Part shown: in pieces, positions 1-5,403 of the stretch | How positions within the stretch are numbered: the first letter of the stretch is position 1 | Layout of the letters: every line of letters begins with the position of its first letter | Source: Flavobacteriales bacterium | GTDB taxonomy: Bacteria; Bacteroidota; Bacteroidia; Flavobacteriales_D; Cryomorphaceae | NCBI GenBank assembly: GCA_020200995.1 | Contig: JAIVHQ010000128.1 | Span: 1 to 5,453 of the forward strand | Length of the DNA stretch: 5,453 nucleotides | Reading direction: 5' to 3' | Program-made: the position numbers and the translations under genes | The notes under the pieces: generated by a model | Seen by the model: only the letters and a program-made list of their open reading frames with translations | Told to the model about the DNA's origin: nothing | Database searches by the model: none

Positions 1-262
1 CTTTTCCGTCAGGGGCCACTTCGCGAGCGCGAGAAATGAAGTCGCTGAGTTTGGGCGTCACAAATTTGTAGCCCAGCTCTACAGCAGCTTCCTTCGATTT
101 TCGTTTGTAAACAGTGCCCACTTCCGCCCGCTCCTCATTTGAAAAAAGCGGAATATTGACGGCTCCGGGGATGTGACCTTGTTCGAATTCGCCGGGAGAG
201 CGCACGTCTACAATGGGTTGACTTTTTTTAAATGCTTTGTCGATCGAGATTTCCGAGATCAT
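1..262 (-). CDS. mnmH: tRNA 2-selenouridine synthase (MnmH/SelU), N-terminal fragment, cut by window edge
   Basis: The 87 visible codons read leftward from the ATG at 262 and encode the start of a rhodanese domain. The segment PIVDVRSPGEFEQGHIPGAVNIP, followed by NEERAEVGTVYK and AAVELGYKFV, lines up by eye with the E. coli MnmH (YbbB) N-terminus (PIIDVRAPIEFEHG, NDERAAVGTCYK, AALALGHKLV). This pattern separates MnmH from ordinary rhodaneses, which lack the ERAxVGTxYK stretch. MnmH replaces sulfur with selenium in 2-thiouridine at the tRNA wobble position, through a geranylated intermediate and using selenophosphate. The catalytic rhodanese Cys (C97 in E. coli, in CxxGGxRS) and the C-terminal P-loop domain would lie beyond the left edge, so activity cannot be judged. 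The start fits the family length before PIVDVR. A weak -7-like TACCTTCC (266-273, minus strand) ends three bases before it. The gene lies downstream of the MutS-like gene on the same strand, but 362 bp away, so co-transcription is doubtful. Confidence 0.9.
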   Translation of the reverse strand, partial: MISEISIDKAFKKSQPIVDVRSPGEFEQGHIPGAVNIPLFSNEERAEVGTVYKRKSKEAAVELGYKFVTPKLSDFISRAREVAPDGK

Positions 263-391
263 GCGGGAAGGTAGGATTATTATATATGATAGAAGCAATC
301 AGGCAGATGATTGTTCACGGGAGATGGTCAATTTTGGGAATGCCGGCAGGGGCTCGTGGCTTTAATCTTATTAGCACTCAGTTTGACCTAT

Positions 392-543
392 GCGTCACTC
401 AGAACGCAGCGCAGCGGAGTGAAGAGTCTCCTTTTTATCGGAGCGCAAAAAGGATCACCGGATTAATGACTTTCATTTCCAAGATAGGGAGACTCTTCAG
501 TCGCCGACTCCGCTGCGCTGCGCCGTCTCCTTCTGAGTGACGC
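392..543. repeat. long imperfect inverted repeat (MITE/REP-like hairpin)
   Basis: The left arm, 392-431, pairs with the right arm, 488-543, in three perfect blocks: 392-404 with 531-543 (13 bp), 405-420 with 507-522 (16 bp), and 421-431 with 488-498 (11 bp). The right arm carries two extra 8-base insertions, at 499-506 and 523-530. That gives 40 paired bases around a 56-base centre. The arm begins GCGTCACTCAGAA and ends GAAGAGTCTCC. This closely resembles the dispersed Bacteroidota repeats that begin GTCATTCTGAG and end GAAGAATCTC, although that comparison is from memory. No transposase is present, so it would be a non-autonomous element or REP-type repeat. It could also fold in RNA and stop or protect leftward transcripts. 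Confidence 0.8.
429..454. repeat. small hairpin nested inside the large inverted repeat
   Basis: TCCTTTTT (429-436) is the exact reverse complement of AAAAAGGA (447-454), with a 10-base spacer. The first three bases overlap the end of the large left arm, so the small and large hairpins compete for those bases. It may be part of the structure of the repeat element or chance in an A/T-rich centre. Confidence 0.4.
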
Positions 544-624
544 GCGGTTGAAGCTTTGTACTCCAATTGGTAACCAGTTCATCTCTCACGTCATTCAAAG
601 GGAGACCCCCGGGCAGCCAAAAAC

Positions 625-2394
625 TCACACCAACCCCATCTCTTTCAGCAGAAAGCTGGCGTTCATGTTTTGGCAAACGCCTTTGCGAAGGCGGTAGTCG
701 AAGGAGAGTTTTCCGCCTTCAAATTCCACTTCGAAGCTCAGGTTTTCGATGGCTGCGGGGTGCTCGGCGGCCATGTCGCAGAGGCTGAGGTCGTGGGTTG
801 CGATCAGCCCTTTTGCCGGAAGGCGGAGCAGCTTCTGCATAAAAAGTTTGGAGCCCTCGGCCTTGTCGACCGAATTGGTGCCTTTGAGGATCTCGTCGAG
901 GATGATGAAGTGGGGGCGGCCGCTTTCGAGGGCGTCGACAATCTCGCGGAGGCGGCGCAGCTCGCTGAAAAAGTAGGAGGCATTGTCGCCGAGTGAGTCG
1001 ACGGTGAGCATGGAGGTGTAAAGGCTCGCGGGGGCGAGGTGCATGGAGCTCGCGGTGACGGGCAGGCCGCGCATGGCCATCACGGCGAGGATGCCGGCGG
1101 TGCGCAGGTAGGTGCTCTTGCCGGCCATGTTGGCGCCGGTGATTACGGCAAATTGGCGGTCGCCGGAGAGGTCGAGTTCGTTGGCTATGGCTTCGTCGCC
1201 AAGCAGGGGGTGGCGGGCGCCGTCAATGCGGATGCCCTGCGTTTTTTCCCAGACGGGGTCCACGGCATTCGGGTGGTTGAAGCGGTACATCGCAAGGCTT
1301 AGGTAGGCCTCGGTTTCGCGGGTGAGAGACATCCACCCCGGCATCCGATCGCCGTAGCGCAGCTGCCAGTCGTAGAGGCGGTAAGCGCATTGAAAATCCC
1401 AGAACAGTAGGAGGTTGAGCACGATTCCGACGACTATGTTGCCGCGGCTGTCGATGGCGCCGATTATCTTTTGGAGCTTTTGGAGGGCTTCGGCGCTCTC
1501 GTCGAGGTGGGCTGCTTCGAGCTTTTTTCCGAAGGGGCTTTCGCCAAAATCGCGGTCGCGGAGCATGGCGAGCATGGATTCGCTCGATTTGATGCGGCCC
1601 GAATGTGCGGCCATGGCGGCAAAATCGTTGCTGTGCTTTTTCAGGAAAAATATGGTTGTGACCCCGGCTACCGCAAGGGCGAGGAGGTAGGCGTTGAAAG
1701 TGATCGCCTCGAGTCCGTAGGCCACCGTGAGAGCGATCATGGCGGCTGGAGCCAGGCGCGTGAGCAGAATTCTCAGGGCCTTGCCGCCGGCGGGTTTTAC
1801 CGCATCGGGCATTTCGCCGGGAGCCTCATCGGCATCCTCGCGCGAGCGGCGGGCGTGGGCGAGGTAGCGCAGGCTCCAATCGGGATGGGTGGCAAAGTCG
1901 GCGATGGTGTCGCGCTCGTCTTTGATAACGGCGGTGTCGAGGAGGTTGGTGCGCAGCTGTGCCGCGAGGACGGCCTCGCCGCCGGGGGTTTGGGTGCGGT
2001 TGAGAAATTGGAAGAGGCTGTGGCGTCCGAAAACGTTGAGGTCGGAGGTGAAAGGGTGGGAGGGATCGGTATATGCATCGCCGTCGGGGCGGTGAAGGGT
2101 GCCTTTGGCGGCTATTTCGAGCTCTTCGTGGCAGAGGGCGAGATAGGCTTTTTCGATTTCGTAGGCCTCCTTGGCCGAGCTGTGTCGGTGCACGGTGAAG
2201 AAGAAGAATGCAACGCCCGCCGCCATGAGTCCGCCGGTGAGCGCGCCCGACCACCACGTAAAGTACACAGCTGCCGCAAATGCGAGAAACACGGCGAGGC
2301 GGAGCAGCACATAGTTGCGGAGTTTGCCCTTGAGGGCTTTGGCTTGGTCGGCCGATGCATGCCGCAGTTGTTCGATTTCCTGTTCGGGTGTCAT
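625..2394 (-). CDS. membrane-anchored MutS-family ATPase (MutS C-terminal domain protein)
   Basis: This is a 589-aa protein from the ATG at 2394. An in-frame ATG at 2412 would add six residues, but the TACCTTTG promoter element at 2400-2407 lies between the two, which favours 2394. In 589-aa numbering, hydrophobic segments at about 28-68 (probably two helices) and 209-251 (two more) suggest a membrane protein. Another hydrophobic stretch lies near 317-343. The C-terminal part is the MutS ATPase: Walker A GANMAGKST (420-428), a MutS-type segment SLGDNASYFFSELRRL (467-482), Walker B ILDEILKGTNS (498-508) and the H-loop ATHD (532-535). The N-terminal mismatch-recognition domain with its Phe-x-Glu motif is absent, and there is no Smr nuclease domain. 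Such proteins are commonly labelled DNA mismatch repair MutS in Bacteroidota, but without the recognition domain and with membrane helices, classic mismatch repair is unlikely. The true role is unknown. It is divergent from the MarR gene. Confidence 0.9.
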   Translation of the reverse strand: MTPEQEIEQLRHASADQAKALKGKLRNYVLLRLAVFLAFAAAVYFTWWSGALTGGLMAAGVAFFFFTVHRHSSAKEAYEIEKAYLALCHEELEIAAKGTLHRPDGDAYTDPSHPFTSDLNVFGRHSLFQFLNRTQTPGGEAVLAAQLRTNLLDTAVIKDERDTIADFATHPDWSLRYLAHARRSREDADEAPGEMPDAVKPAGGKALRILLTRLAPAAMIALTVAYGLEAITFNAYLLALAVAGVTTIFFLKKHSNDFAAMAAHSGRIKSSESMLAMLRDRDFGESPFGKKLEAAHLDESAEALQKLQKIIGAIDSRGNIVVGIVLNLLLFWDFQCAYRLYDWQLRYGDRMPGWMSLTRETEAYLSLAMYRFNHPNAVDPVWEKTQGIRIDGARHPLLGDEAIANELDLSGDRQFAVITGANMAGKSTYLRTAGILAVMAMRGLPVTASSMHLAPASLYTSMLTVDSLGDNASYFFSELRRLREIVDALESGRPHFIILDEILKGTNSVDKAEGSKLFMQKLLRLPAKGLIATHDLSLCDMAAEHPAAIENLSFEVEFEGGKLSFDYRLRKGVCQNMNASFLLKEMGLV

Positions 2395-2399
2395 GGCCG

Positions 2400-2407
2400 C
2401 AAAGGTA
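2400..2407 (-). promoter_or_regulatory. Bacteroidota -7 promoter element for the MutS-like gene
   Basis: Read leftward, the sequence is TACCTTTG, an exact match to TAnnTTTG, ending five bases before the ATG at 2394. Transcription would begin at or very near the start codon, giving a leaderless or nearly leaderless mRNA. I find no TTG at the expected -33 position, so the match rests on the -7 element and its placement. Confidence 0.55.
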
Positions 2408-2503
2408 TACATTCGGCCCGCCCCGGCCTGCGTGGGGGCACTGTTTTTGACTTGTTCGGAACTTCTTCGCTGTTAAATTTCTCCTAAAGTGAGGGTAAAA
2501 TAG

Positions 2504-2519
2504 ATGTATGTACATATAT
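2504..2519. promoter_or_regulatory. candidate MarR operator palindrome
   Basis: TATGTACATA (2507-2516) is a perfect 10-bp palindrome. It extends to 16 bp (2504-2519) with one mismatched pair (2506/2517). It overlaps the -7 element at 2515-2522 and lies directly before the MarR gene. MarR proteins typically bind roughly 16-20 bp palindromes over their own promoters, so autorepression is a reasonable inference. A/T-rich palindromes also arise by chance. Confidence 0.45.
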
Positions 2520-2522
2520 TTG
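2515..2522 (+). promoter_or_regulatory. Bacteroidota -7 promoter element for the MarR-yceI operon
   Basis: TATATTTG matches TAnnTTTG exactly and ends four bases before the ATG at 2527, implying a leaderless or very short-leader transcript. There is no clear TTG at -33, which would suit a weak promoter or one that depends on the regulator. Confidence 0.6.
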
Positions 2523-2526
2523 TCTC

Positions 2527-2988
2527 ATGGAGATCGAAGAAGCGATTAAGCAAAAGCAATTTAAAGACCCGTACGAGCGGGCCATGGTCAACCTGCTGTA
2601 TACAGGCAGTTGGCTGGAATACATGCAGGCGTCGGTGTTTAAGAACCACGGACTCTCCCTGCAGCAGTACAATATTCTGCGCATTCTCAAGGGGCAATTT
2701 CCCGAGCCCATCACGGTCAATATGCTCATCGAGCGGATGATCGATAAGAGCTCCAACGCCTCGCGCATCGTAGAAAAGCTGCGGGTGAAGGGATTGCTGG
2801 AGCGAAAAATATGTCCGGATGACCGCCGCCGTGTCGACATCTTCATCACCGAGGCTGGTACCGATGTTTTGGCGAAAGCCACTGCAGCCCTCGACGACCT
2901 CCACAAGCGGGTGCGCAACCTCACCGACGAGGAAGCCGATCAGCTCAACACCCTTTTGACAAAACTCAGAACCAAAGAACAAGCCTAA
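2527..2988 (+). CDS. MarR-family transcriptional regulator
   Basis: This 153-aa protein has normal MarR length. Flanking helices at about 12-40 and 112-148 would form the dimer interface. The winged helix-turn-helix spans about 45-110: LSLQQYNILRIL begins the domain, the recognition helix lies near SSNASRIVEKLRVKGL (75-90), and the wing carries the hallmark DDRR (98-101) followed by RVDIFITEAG. Such proteins bind palindromic operators as dimers and release DNA on ligand binding or oxidation. The only cysteine is C96, at the base of the wing, so redox sensing is possible but unsupported. The start is fixed by the -7 element five bases upstream. The YceI gene follows after 18 bases on the same strand, so the two form an operon. 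The divergent MutS-like gene starts about 130 bp away and may share the regulatory region. The ligand and regulon are unknown. Confidence 0.92.
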   Translation: MEIEEAIKQKQFKDPYERAMVNLLYTGSWLEYMQASVFKNHGLSLQQYNILRILKGQFPEPITVNMLIERMIDKSSNASRIVEKLRVKGLLERKICPDDRRRVDIFITEAGTDVLAKATAALDDLHKRVRNLTDEEADQLNTLLTKLRTKEQA

Positions 2989-3006
2989 ACTATAAAAACA
3001 GAAAAC

Positions 3007-3357
3007 ATGAAAAAAGCAATCACCACCCTTTCAGCTGCCCTCTTTGCGGTAGCCCTTTTTGCCGGAAACGGCGGAGGCGAAAAAGTCAGCCTCACAGTAG
3101 ACACCAAGAAGAGTAAAATATTCTGGACAGGAAAAAAAGTAACCGGCGAGCACACGGGAACTTTGATGATCAAGTCGGGCTCAGTGGAGCTGGAAGACGA
3201 GAAGCCAACTGCGGTCAACATCGTTTTTGACCTCACCACCATCGTGTGCACCGACCTGAAAGACGCAGATACCAATGCCAAGCTGGTGGGCCACCTCAAA
3301 TCCGACGATTTTTTCTCGGTTGCTAAGCACCCCACGGGTACTTTTAAGTCAACCTGA
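3007..3357 (+). CDS. YceI-like lipid-binding family protein, C-terminally truncated
   Basis: The start, MKKAITTLSAALFAVALFA, is a good Sec signal peptide with likely cleavage near residue 19, so the product should be periplasmic or exported. The mature part reads like the first half of a YceI beta-barrel: VDTKKSKIFWTGKKVTGEHTG, then NIVFDLTTIVCTD, then the family hallmark KLVGHLKSDDFFSVAKHPTGTFKS (94-115). YceI proteins bind polyisoprenoid-type lipids inside an eight-stranded barrel and usually have about 170-220 residues. This one stops at residue 116, right after the DDFF...HPTxTF motif. The usual following strands (a GDLTIKG...KP-like segment and the C-terminal strands) are missing and are not found in the other two forward frames up to 3570. 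The intrinsic terminator begins 26 bases after the stop, as expected after an internal deletion. The protein is probably non-functional as a full barrel, unless it folds with a partner. It is the second gene of the MarR operon. Confidence 0.85.
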   Translation: MKKAITTLSAALFAVALFAGNGGGEKVSLTVDTKKSKIFWTGKKVTGEHTGTLMIKSGSVELEDEKPTAVNIVFDLTTIVCTDLKDADTNAKLVGHLKSDDFFSVAKHPTGTFKST

Positions 3358-3383
3358 GGTCATTTATTGTGAAAAAAAGAGAG

Positions 3384-3413
3384 GCCGGACCCCGAGGGGT
3401 TCGGCTTTTTTTT
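3384..3413 (+). terminator. intrinsic terminator of the MarR-yceI operon
   Basis: GCCGGACCCC (3384-3393) pairs with GGGGTTCGGC (3396-3405) through ten base pairs, one of them G-U, closing to a four-base loop CGAG if the last pair is left open. Eight T residues follow (3406-3413). An A-run (3372-3378) lies on the other side, so it may also work weakly in the leftward direction. Confidence 0.9.
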
Positions 3414-3450
3414 GGATTCATTCAAGGCCGGTAAAATATTGATAATAATT

Positions 3451-3506
3451 GCGCTATTGGCCGATGTCGCGGAGGATCTAAACAGTAGACTGCCTGCCAA
3501 TGGCGC
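3451..3506. repeat. 11-bp inverted repeat between yceI terminator and kinase gene
   Basis: GCGCTATTGGC (3451-3461) and GCCAATGGCGC (3496-3506) pair over 11 positions; the single non-Watson-Crick pair would be U-G in RNA. The loop is 34 bases. No T-run follows, so it is not a standard terminator. It could be a regulatory site or an RNA element upstream of the kinase, or chance. It lies 56-128 bases before the kinase ATG and outside any supported gene. Confidence 0.4.
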
Positions 3507-3561
3507 TAACCTGTAGCAGCCACCCCGGGCTTCTGAATCATTTCTATACCGCCTATTGCTG

Positions 3562-3569
3562 TATCTTCG
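3562..3569 (+). promoter_or_regulatory. probable -7 promoter element for the histidine kinase
   Basis: TATCTTCG differs from TAnnTTTG at one position and ends nine bases before the ATG at 3579, the same kind of placement as the two exact matches in the divergent region. No convincing -33 TTG is seen. Confidence 0.4.
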
Positions 3570-3578
3570 CGGGTGGTG

Positions 3579-5288
3579 ATGAAAAATAGTCATATATCGT
3601 TGGCGGTGTTCGTGGTCGCCTTTTTCCTGTCTGTGGCAGGGAGAGCTCAATTGTATGTTGATCCGGACCTCGCCGATCGGATTGAAACGAGCAGCCTCCG
3701 CTACCACATCGACGATTCGGGCAGCATGACTTATGACGACCTCGATCATATGACATTCAACGACAGCATCGACGCCGCCTACGATGCCCTGATGAAACTC
3801 AATCCGCGCCGTAAGGTGTGGCTCACTTTTGAGCTCACCGCAAAAGATACCCTGACCGAAACATTGGGATTCAGTATGGCCCTTTGGTCGCGCGCAGATA
3901 TTTTCGTCAGCCACCACGACGGAACTGACACGGCGCATGTCGGACTCTCAGACATCGGTCACGTGTACACCCCAAGCAGAGACGTTCAGGTAGTTGAAAT
4001 ACCGCTGAGTATCGGCGAAAAAGTGCGGATCACTGCATCCCTGACCAACTACCACCGTTTCACCCAAATTTCTTCAATTTATGTTCAGCTTTGGCCGGTA
4101 TCAGCCTTCGAGGCCGAATACCGCTCCGGGCGTCCGAGCCGCAGGCCCCAAGCTTATCTGTATATCTTCTTCTGCGGCCTCCTCATCTTTCAAATGGTAT
4201 ACATCCTTCTCCAATGGTTCCTCGTGCGCCGCAGAGAGTATGCGTACTACGTATTTTATACCATGGCGGTGTTCTTTTATTTTTACGGCAGGATGAGCGT
4301 GTTCTACGCTGAGACCCCTGCCATCGCTTTGATAGACGCGGAAATGCTCTACCGCATTAACGACATTCACGCCCTGATCCGCATCGCCCGTCAAAGACGC
4401 ACCGTGGCTTGGTTTCTCGTGGCGGGAAGTGCCTGCGCCATGGTGGCCCACCTCCTTGCCAATATCGTGCCTTTTCTGCCCCTGGCCTGGTTGGTTGCAG
4501 CACCCGTCACCATCACCATGGTCGGTATATTCCTGGAACTGCTCATATTCAATACAGGCTTGCTTTTCAAAGCGAAAGAAACCGAATCGGAAAAGGTGGA
4601 GGCCCAAAAAGCCCACATCCGCGAACTGAAGATGGTGCAAAAGCTCAGGGAAGACAACCTCCGCGTACGCGACGAGATATCGAGCGACCTCCATGACGAC
4701 ATCGGCTCCACGCTGAGCTCCATTGGCATCTACAATTTTGCAGCCAGGCAAAAACTCGAAAAAGGCGATAAAGCCCAAACGCGGGAGCTCCTCACCAACA
4801 TCGAAAAAAGCGCCAATGATGCCATGAACGCCATGAGCGATCTGGTGTGGTCCACCAACCCGAAAAACGACAGCACTGACAAACTCGTGGAGCGGATTCG
4901 GGAATTTGCCTTTGAAGTGCTCAAAGCCCGCGGATGCAGATTCTCCACGGAGGTGCATCCGTCATTTTATGAGCTTTCGCTCAACCACGTCGAACGAAAA
5001 AACATCCTCCTCATCCTCAAAGAGGCCGTCAACAACACCGCCAAGTACGCCCAGGCCACCACAGCCCGCCTTGAAATAAAACCCGGCGAGGAGGGCCGCT
5101 TCATTTTCGAATTTGAAGACAACGGCATCGGCTTCGACACTTCCGTGAAAAACGGCAACGGCAACGGGAGCGGCAATGGCATGCGCACCATGCGCTCCCG
5201 CGCAGCAGAGCTTTCTGATTATTTCGAAACCGCCTCCCGACCGGGCAGCACGCGCATTTGCTTTGGCCTTCGGCCGGCGGGCGGCTAG
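3579..5288 (+). CDS. 7TM-DISM-type sensor histidine kinase (HisKA_3/HATPase) with a shortened membrane domain
   Basis: This 569-aa protein starts at the ATG at 3579; GTG codons at 3573 and 3576 are less likely. Residues 1-23 form a signal peptide ending GRA|Q. Residues about 45-180 look like a 7TMR-DISMED2 extracellular sensor, with vWLTFEL near 81-86 and a VQLWPVSAFEAEY end, a fold proposed to bind carbohydrate-like ligands. Membrane segments lie at about 192-216, 221-237, 275-297 and 302-330, fewer than the usual seven. A charged coiled coil (332-365) leads to the H-box SDLHDDIGSTLSSI with phospho-acceptor His372. The ATP domain has an N-box ending LKEAVNNTAKYA (Glu482, Asn486), G1 DNGIGFD (514-520) and G2 GNGMRTMRSRA (532-542). 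All key residues are present, so kinase activity is plausible. It should act at the inner membrane and phosphorylate a NarL/LuxR-type response regulator, but none is in the window. The gene stands alone with its own likely promoter. Confidence 0.88.
   Translation: MKNSHISLAVFVVAFFLSVAGRAQLYVDPDLADRIETSSLRYHIDDSGSMTYDDLDHMTFNDSIDAAYDALMKLNPRRKVWLTFELTAKDTLTETLGFSMALWSRADIFVSHHDGTDTAHVGLSDIGHVYTPSRDVQVVEIPLSIGEKVRITASLTNYHRFTQISSIYVQLWPVSAFEAEYRSGRPSRRPQAYLYIFFCGLLIFQMVYILLQWFLVRRREYAYYVFYTMAVFFYFYGRMSVFYAETPAIALIDAEMLYRINDIHALIRIARQRRTVAWFLVAGSACAMVAHLLANIVPFLPLAWLVAAPVTITMVGIFLELLIFNTGLLFKAKETESEKVEAQKAHIRELKMVQKLREDNLRVRDEISSDLHDDIGSTLSSIGIYNFAARQKLEKGDKAQTRELLTNIEKSANDAMNAMSDLVWSTNPKNDSTDKLVERIREFAFEVLKARGCRFSTEVHPSFYELSLNHVERKNILLILKEAVNNTAKYAQATTARLEIKPGEEGRFIFEFEDNGIGFDTSVKNGNGNGSGNGMRTMRSRAAELSDYFETASRPGSTRICFGLRPAGG
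5151..5180 (+). repeat. degenerate hexanucleotide tandem repeat, (AACGGC)x5, inside the kinase ATP lid
   Basis: Five in-frame six-base units read AACGGC, AACGGC, AACGGG, AGCGGC and AATGGC, encoding NG-NG-NG-SG-NG. The last units supply the conserved G2 GNGM motif, so the extra copies lengthen the ATP lid. Slippage would add or remove dipeptides without breaking the frame. Confidence 0.7.
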
Positions 5289-5303
5289 CCCGCAGGGGCG
5301 GGC
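5288..5303 (+). terminator. GC-rich hairpin at the kinase stop codon, possible weak terminator
   Basis: GCCCGC (5288-5293) pairs perfectly with GCGGGC (5298-5303) around a four-base loop AGGG, beginning on the last base of the TAG stop. There is no T-run afterwards, so intrinsic termination is uncertain. It may act as a 3' end stabiliser or be incidental. Confidence 0.3.
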
Positions 5304-5403
5304 ACGCAGGTCTGCCAACGATCCGCACATATTGCCGGGTGCTGCTTGATTGATGCAAAGAGTTTACATTCAGATCGATTTGCGCAAAATCGGTAAGGAA
5401 AGG

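Larger units (their letters stand above)
263..624. other. intergenic region between mnmH and the MutS-like gene
   Basis: This 362-bp stretch has no convincing gene. The open frame at 232-540 on the plus strand runs through the start of mnmH and across both arms of an inverted repeat, and its product looks like no known protein. The region consists of an AT-rich stretch just upstream of mnmH (around 273-300), the inverted repeat at 392-543, and about 80 bp of unremarkable sequence before the stop codon of the MutS-like gene. I see no GC stem with a T-tract that would serve as an intrinsic terminator for the leftward MutS-like gene. The big hairpin could play that part, but it is not followed by a T-run. 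Confidence 0.7.

Noticed and set aside
232..540. Plus-strand open frame of 102 codons
   Set aside because: It overlaps the start of mnmH on the other strand and reads through both arms of the inverted repeat; its translation resembles no protein family.
1471..2487. Long plus-strand open frame (338 codons) opposite the MutS-like gene
   Set aside because: It is antisense to a well-supported gene; the product is Gly/Glu/Ala/Val-rich without any domain, as expected from a GC-rich reverse strand.
2473..2982. Minus-strand open frames opposite the MarR gene
   Set aside because: The plus frame is a clear MarR protein with promoter and operon partner; the opposite frames show no motifs.
3714..3734. 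DDSGSM in the kinase sensor domain, resembling the VWA metal-binding DxSGS motif
   Set aside because: No VWA fold surrounds it, and the position matches the start of a DISMED2 domain, where a D-x-x-G-x-(L/M)-T stretch is ordinary.
3360..3938. Minus-strand 192-codon open frame spanning the terminator, the intergenic region and the kinase start
   Set aside because: It crosses a strong terminator and lies antisense to the kinase signal peptide and sensor domain; no recognisable features.
4101..4958. Minus-strand 285-codon open frame opposite the kinase
   Set aside because: It is antisense to the membrane and H-box region; His/Gly-rich composition is typical of a shadow frame.
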